NCBI GenBank assembly: GCA_009774655.1
Contig: VSOD01000118.1
Location: 1-10,047 of the forward strand
From: Lachnospiraceae bacterium
Lineage (GTDB): Bacteria; Bacillota_A; Clostridia; Lachnospirales; Lachnospiraceae
DNA: 10,047 nucleotides
Direction of reading: 5' to 3'
In this document: positions 6,563 to 10,047 of the stretch, piece by piece
How positions within the stretch are numbered: the first letter of the stretch is position 1
How the letters are laid out: every line of letters begins with the position of its first letter
Made by a program: the position numbers and the translations under genes
The notes under the pieces: generated by a model
Seen by the model: only the letters and a program-made list of their open reading frames with translations
The model's database searches: none
What the model was told of the DNA's origin: nothing

Positions 6563-7693
6563 TTACCGCGCATAAAAGGCTTTCACCTGCTCTGTGATAT
6601 ATTCCACCTCGTCAGCCGTCAGTTTGTAGTACATAGGCAGACGCAGGAGTCTTTCGCTCTCTTTGGTCGTATATCTGTCTTCTCCGTGGAACCGCCCGTA
6701 TTTCTTCCCTGCCGGCGCAGAGTGCAGCGGCACATAATGGAATACCGACAGGATATCTTTTGCTTTCAGAAAATCGATCAAACGGGTGCGCTCCTCCATA
6801 TCCTTCGTCTTGATATAGAACATATGCGCATTGTGGGTACAGTACTCCGGTATATAAGGCATCTCGATCTGCCCGGCCTGCGCAAGCGGTGCAAGCTGCT
6901 CATGATACTCGTTCCATCTGGCCATTCTGGCCTGCGTGATCTCCTCCGCCAGTTCCAGCTGCGCATACAGATAGGCTGCATTTAAATCGCTGGGCAGATA
7001 GGAAGAACCGTAATCCTGCCAACGGTATTTGTCAACCTGTCCCCTGTAGTACCTGCTCCTGTCGGTGCCCTTTTCCCGGAAGATCTCCGCTTTCTCTATA
7101 TACTTTTTATCCCGGATGAGAAGCGCCCCGCCCTCACCCATGCTGAAATTCTTCGTCTCATGGAAGCTGAAACAGCCGAACTCGCCGAAGGTGCCAAGAG
7201 GCTTTCCTTTATAAGAAGCCATGATCCCCTGTGCGGCATCTTCCACCACCGTCAGGCCATGCCGCCCCGCAATGTCCATGATCACATCCATCTCACAGCC
7301 AACCCCGGCATAGTGCACCGGTGCGATTGCCTTCGTCCGCTCCGTTATGGCCTCCTCGATCAATGTCTCGTCTATGTTCATGGTGTCCGGCCTGATATCC
7401 ACGAAGACCGCCTTCGCCCCGCGCAGTACAAAAGCGTCTGCCGTGGACACGAAAGTATAGGAAGGCAGGATCACCTCGTCTCCCTCCCTGATATCCGCCA
7501 GCAGCGCCGCCAGTTCCGTGGCGTGGGTACAGGACGTGGTCAGCAGACATTTCTCCGTGCCGGTCTGCCTCTCGATCCACTCACTGCATTTCTTCGTAAA
7601 AGGCCCGTCACCGCAAATCTTCTGATTCTCGATGGCCTCCTTCATATATTCGACTTCCTTACCCGTAAAAGGCGGAACATTAAAATTGATCAT
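6563..7693 (-). CDS. wecE: dTDP-4-amino-4,6-dideoxygalactose transaminase (WecE/RffA)
   Basis: Predicted 376-residue PLP-dependent aminotransferase of the DegT/DnrJ/EryC1 family. It transfers an amino group from glutamate to C4 of dTDP-4-keto-6-deoxyglucose, giving dTDP-4-amino-4,6-dideoxygalactose (dTDP-Fuc4N), the precursor of Fuc4NAc. It resembles E. coli WecE along its whole length, as I recall that sequence: ICGDGPFT (26-33), the nearly unchanged block from PSYTFVSTA to DTMNIDETL (78-111), VEDAAQG (150-156), CFSFHETKN (174-182) with K181 as the PLP-binding lysine, REKGT (206-210), FRGQVDKY-like segment (216-223), and HGEDRYTTKESERLLRLP near the end. The start at 7693 is supported by GGGAGGA with an 8-nt spacer. 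It sits 22 nt after the preceding membrane protein gene. The substrate-making genes rmlA and rmlB are not in the window. A related 4-amino sugar product is the main alternative. Confidence 0.93.
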   Translation of the reverse strand: MINFNVPPFTGKEVEYMKEAIENQKICGDGPFTKKCSEWIERQTGTEKCLLTTSCTHATELAALLADIREGDEVILPSYTFVSTADAFVLRGAKAVFVDIRPDTMNIDETLIEEAITERTKAIAPVHYAGVGCEMDVIMDIAGRHGLTVVEDAAQGIMASYKGKPLGTFGEFGCFSFHETKNFSMGEGGALLIRDKKYIEKAEIFREKGTDRSRYYRGQVDKYRWQDYGSSYLPSDLNAAYLYAQLELAEEITQARMARWNEYHEQLAPLAQAGQIEMPYIPEYCTHNAHMFYIKTKDMEERTRLIDFLKAKDILSVFHYVPLHSAPAGKKYGRFHGEDRYTTKESERLLRLPMYYKLTADEVEYITEQVKAFYAR

Positions 7694-7701
7694 AGCTGTT
7701 T

Positions 7702-7708
7702 TCCTCCC
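7702..7708 (-). promoter_or_regulatory. Strong ribosome binding site of wecE
   Basis: GGGAGGA on the minus strand with an 8-nt spacer to the ATG at 7693. It lies within the 22-nt gap after the TAA of the preceding gene, so wecE can be translated independently within the operon. Confidence 0.75.
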
Positions 7709-7715
7709 TGATTCT

Positions 7716-9617
7716 TTACTGGGTATACACTACATAGCGTCCATTTCCGAACCGCTCCTGATACCCATTCTCTTCCATATATCCCTTTAAGATCTGCAGC
7801 TTCCCGTCCGCATCCATCTTCTCCTGCTCCACGCCGAACCAGTTCATCCCGTCCGCATCCTCACCCAGATACGCCGCCACCGGAGAGGCCACGATAATGA
7901 CCGGCGGCTCATTTAGCTGTGCCAGATCCCGTTCATACTCCACCATCCGGTAGGAATCCAGATCCGGCCAGAAAGTAGACAGCGCCGGCGGCATATCCAG
8001 CAGATATCCCAGCCCCGGAATCTCCCCGTACAGGATGACCTCTCTTCCGGTCAGACCGGCGTCCTGCACATACTCCGCCAGCTCCGCCAGCCAGTCGGCA
8101 TTGTCCTTCGTCGTATAGACACCTGCCGCCTTGTGCGGCACTGTTGCCATTGTATCACGTTTTTCCCCGAAAATACCATCCTGAAACGAAAAATGCAGAT
8201 GAAATCCGATGCTCTGCACCAACACAAACAACAGCAGGCCATAGAACGGAATCTTCCAGACCATTCCATCAACCGGCATCCTGTTACCGGCGCCGTCTTC
8301 TGTCGCTGCCAGATCCCCGCTCTGGTACTGCTCCTGCTTCATCCTTTTGCTCTGCGTCCCCCACAGATATCCGCACCACAGTACGAACGGCGCCGCCACA
8401 AACAGACAGTTGATGATCGGGTACAGCCAGTTATTGCTCCCTAACGGCGTCACTGAAATCTGCACCAGCACAAGCACCGCCATGATCCTGGCTTCCGCCG
8501 GCATCCCCTTTTTTACCAGACAGATCACAGCCATCACAAGGGTCACGATCAAGAGCAGCCCCGTCGGATAGTACATGCTGCGATATTCATAGTAGTGGAA
8601 GTTGAACATCCCTCTGCCCCAGTAGAAACGCAGCAGCACAACAAATACCGCCGCATACACGGCCTTACAGGCCGCCGCTGCCAGCCGGTTACCGGCAAAC
8701 CACTTTCTCTGCACCGCAAAGAGCAGCCATCCGCCCGCCATGCAGATTCCCGCAAAAACAAGCCAATACAGTCCTGTCCCATAATCCTTTAACATCCCTG
8801 TCACCATCGAGGACGGCTTATAGTCCGTCGCTTTCTCCGTCATGGCGAACATCGTCCGCACCATGGACGGATAAGCGTCAATTCCATACCGGACGCAGAC
8901 CGCACCGAAGGGGATACCGAATCCTGCCGCATAGCCAAGCACACACCACAGCGTATCCCTGACCACGCGCCGCCATCTGCCGCCGCAGGCAAAAGCGCTG
9001 TACCACACCGCCACGATCAATGCCGCCTGCACCACATTCGGCATACGCACCGCCACGTTGGCGCCCAGACAGACGCCGGCCAGCACATAATACCGATATC
9101 CCCCGGCCCCGGTGCCCTGCTGCGGCTGCGCATCGCAGGATGCTGCATACGCCGCATTCCCCTGCAGGATTCCTTCATATAACAACAGCATTCCCGCCGA
9201 CATCAACAGATACGTCAGATAATTGTAAAGGATCACCGAAGGACACCAGCACAGGCCCAGCGCCGCCATTTCCCCCGCAAACACCAGCACTGCAGGCATC
9301 CGCTTTTTCAGGCTTCTGTATACCAGCACCGCCGTCACCGACTGGAGCAGCGAAGTATAAAAGTATATGCCGATCAGCGTACCGCCGAAAGGCAGACACA
9401 TCAACAGGCTTCCCAGCACATTTGCCAGAAAAGTGGCCACCATCCACGTCCCGTCCATGGTCGTAAAATACTGAAAATTTGACAGACTGTAGAGCGTATC
9501 CGAGACATCCAGCCCCTGCCTGATCCCGATCAGCGGATAAAGCGTCAAAAGCAGCGGAAATAAAACCGCCTCCAACATCCTTTTCTTTTTTTCATACATT
9601 CTGTAAAACTGGTTCAT
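7716..9617 (-). CDS. Polytopic membrane protein with C-terminal soluble domain, candidate GT-C glycosyltransferase
   Basis: Predicted 633-residue protein that I cannot tie to a named family. A basic N-terminus precedes a first helix (about 15-33). The first outer loop has GLDVSDTLYSL (35-45) with D37 and D40 as possible catalytic acids, followed by an amphipathic stretch to MDGTW (54-58). Further helices lie at about 60-76, 80-100, 108-148, 176-206, 222-245, 282-302, 315-332, 348-368, 377-390, 398-420 and 455-472. A polar linker (about 421-452) and a final 150-residue soluble segment, probably outside the membrane, complete it. The layout parallels the 631- and 614-residue proteins of the same operon, but the motifs differ, so it is not an obvious recent duplicate. 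The frame is open to 9851, but that stretch overlaps the acyltransferase gene and reads as unnatural Cys/Arg-rich sequence. The ATG at 9617 starts 4 nt after the acyltransferase stop, with GGAG 11 nt upstream. Confidence 0.8.
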   Translation of the reverse strand: MNQFYRMYEKKKRMLEAVLFPLLLTLYPLIGIRQGLDVSDTLYSLSNFQYFTTMDGTWMVATFLANVLGSLLMCLPFGGTLIGIYFYTSLLQSVTAVLVYRSLKKRMPAVLVFAGEMAALGLCWCPSVILYNYLTYLLMSAGMLLLYEGILQGNAAYAASCDAQPQQGTGAGGYRYYVLAGVCLGANVAVRMPNVVQAALIVAVWYSAFACGGRWRRVVRDTLWCVLGYAAGFGIPFGAVCVRYGIDAYPSMVRTMFAMTEKATDYKPSSMVTGMLKDYGTGLYWLVFAGICMAGGWLLFAVQRKWFAGNRLAAAACKAVYAAVFVVLLRFYWGRGMFNFHYYEYRSMYYPTGLLLIVTLVMAVICLVKKGMPAEARIMAVLVLVQISVTPLGSNNWLYPIINCLFVAAPFVLWCGYLWGTQSKRMKQEQYQSGDLAATEDGAGNRMPVDGMVWKIPFYGLLLFVLVQSIGFHLHFSFQDGIFGEKRDTMATVPHKAAGVYTTKDNADWLAELAEYVQDAGLTGREVILYGEIPGLGYLLDMPPALSTFWPDLDSYRMVEYERDLAQLNEPPVIIVASPVAAYLGEDADGMNWFGVEQEKMDADGKLQILKGYMEENGYQERFGNGRYVVYTQ

Positions 9618-9621
9618 TCCT

Positions 9622-10047
9622 CTATTCTCTCCGTCCACGCTTTGCCACCAAAGCTTCCGCAAGGTCAAAAAGCCGCTGTCTGACAAGATCAACCGCCGTC
9701 CCCGCCGCATACACGATCGCCACACACAGAAACATATGCGGCACAAACCAGAAACTGCCCCGCACCGCATCCACCTGCAGCCACCGCATCCATTCATACC
9801 GCACAAGCAGGTGTTCGTGCAGCAGGTAGACGCCGAAGGTGTACGGTGCAAGCTGCCGGATCACTGCCGCCGCCCGGCCTTCCGGCAGGCTCACATTCTT
9901 AAATACCATAAAAAGTCCCACCGCCCCGGCCAGACACAGAATGTGATTGTAAGTCACAGGCATGTCCATGTAATATGCCAGCGCCGGCACTTTTCAGGCC
10001 GCCAGTCCCACAGCTGCCGTCAGCCCGAAGATTTCCAGACTCATGCC
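9622..10047 (-). pseudogene. Acyltransferase-3 family membrane O-acyltransferase, C-terminal part, interrupted by an in-frame TGA
   Basis: This is the 3' end of a gene that enters from the right edge. The frame from 10047 reads a hydrophobic segment ending GLAA, meets TGA at 9996-9994, and continues in the same frame for 123 more codons to TAG at 9624-9622. Both sides look like one protein. The downstream part has YTFGVYLLHEHLLVRY, the typical end of Acyl_transf_3 (OatA/WecH-like) proteins, plus two or three helices and a basic tail. Such enzymes O-acetylate cell-wall or surface polysaccharide. A GTG at 9990 could restart translation but has no ribosome binding site. The gene is therefore broken by a nonsense change (TGG to TGA would suffice) or the base is a sequencing error. 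Without the upstream part it cannot be told whether further damage exists. Confidence 0.7.

Noticed and set aside
9618..9851. N-terminal extension of the 633-residue protein to an ATG at 9851
   Set aside because: The stretch overlaps the acyltransferase coding frame, reads as Cys/Arg-rich nonsense and has no ribosome binding site, while the ATG at 9617 sits 4 nt after the preceding stop.
1..10047. CRISPR array, tRNA or rRNA, IS element or phage genes
   Set aside because: I found no regularly spaced short repeats, no cloverleaf-like segments, no transposase or integrase frames and no terminal inverted repeats. The only repeat is the CPBP duplication.

Overview
The window is a chromosomal segment from a low-to-mid GC Bacillota. 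A Lachnospiraceae-type Clostridia is my best guess, based on the protein style, strong GGAGG-type ribosome binding sites and tightly packed one-strand operons. This is inference; no ribosomal or other taxonomic marker lies in the window. Every supportable gene is on the minus strand, so transcription runs from high to low coordinates.

Right and centre (10047 down to 1212): one operon-like run of seven genes with almost no intergenic space (gaps of 4, 22, 44 and 15 nt, then overlaps of 4 and 8 nt). In transcription order it holds: the 3' end of an acyltransferase-3 type membrane O-acyltransferase whose frame is broken by a TGA; a 633-residue polytopic membrane protein with a soluble tail; a WecE/RffA-type sugar-nucleotide aminotransferase (the best identified gene here); a second, unrelated-looking polytopic protein of 631 residues with an N-terminal NDD motif; a GNAT N-acetyltransferase; a polyprenyl-phosphate glycosyltransferase of the GtrB/ArnC/DPM1 type; and a third polytopic protein of 614 residues with YPG...YD and HHP motifs (resembling the DUF6020 group). 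Together they look like part of a cell-surface glycan locus. WecE plus the acetyltransferase would make an N-acylated 4-amino-4,6-dideoxy sugar nucleotide, the GT2 enzyme would load a sugar on undecaprenyl phosphate, and the large membrane proteins are candidate GT-C glycosyltransferases working on the outer face of the membrane. No rmlA/rmlB, flippase, polymerase or priming transferase is visible, so the locus must continue upstream or rely on genes elsewhere.

Left (1211 down to 1): a clearly more AT-rich stretch with two tandem copies of a CPBP-family (Abi/CAAX-like) intramembrane protease gene. The copy at 297-1058 is complete. The second starts at 139 and runs off the window edge. Their 5' ends and leaders (1-197 and 920-1116, offset 919 bp) are about 95% identical, a tandem gene duplication. 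This block is probably a separate transcription unit, unrelated in function to the glycan genes.

The most interesting points are the Arn-like gene logic (aminotransferase, N-acyl transferase, ArnC-like GT2, GT-C proteins) in an apparent Gram-positive, the three different uncharacterised GT-C candidates in one operon, the in-frame TGA in the acyltransferase, and the duplicated CPBP gene at a composition boundary.
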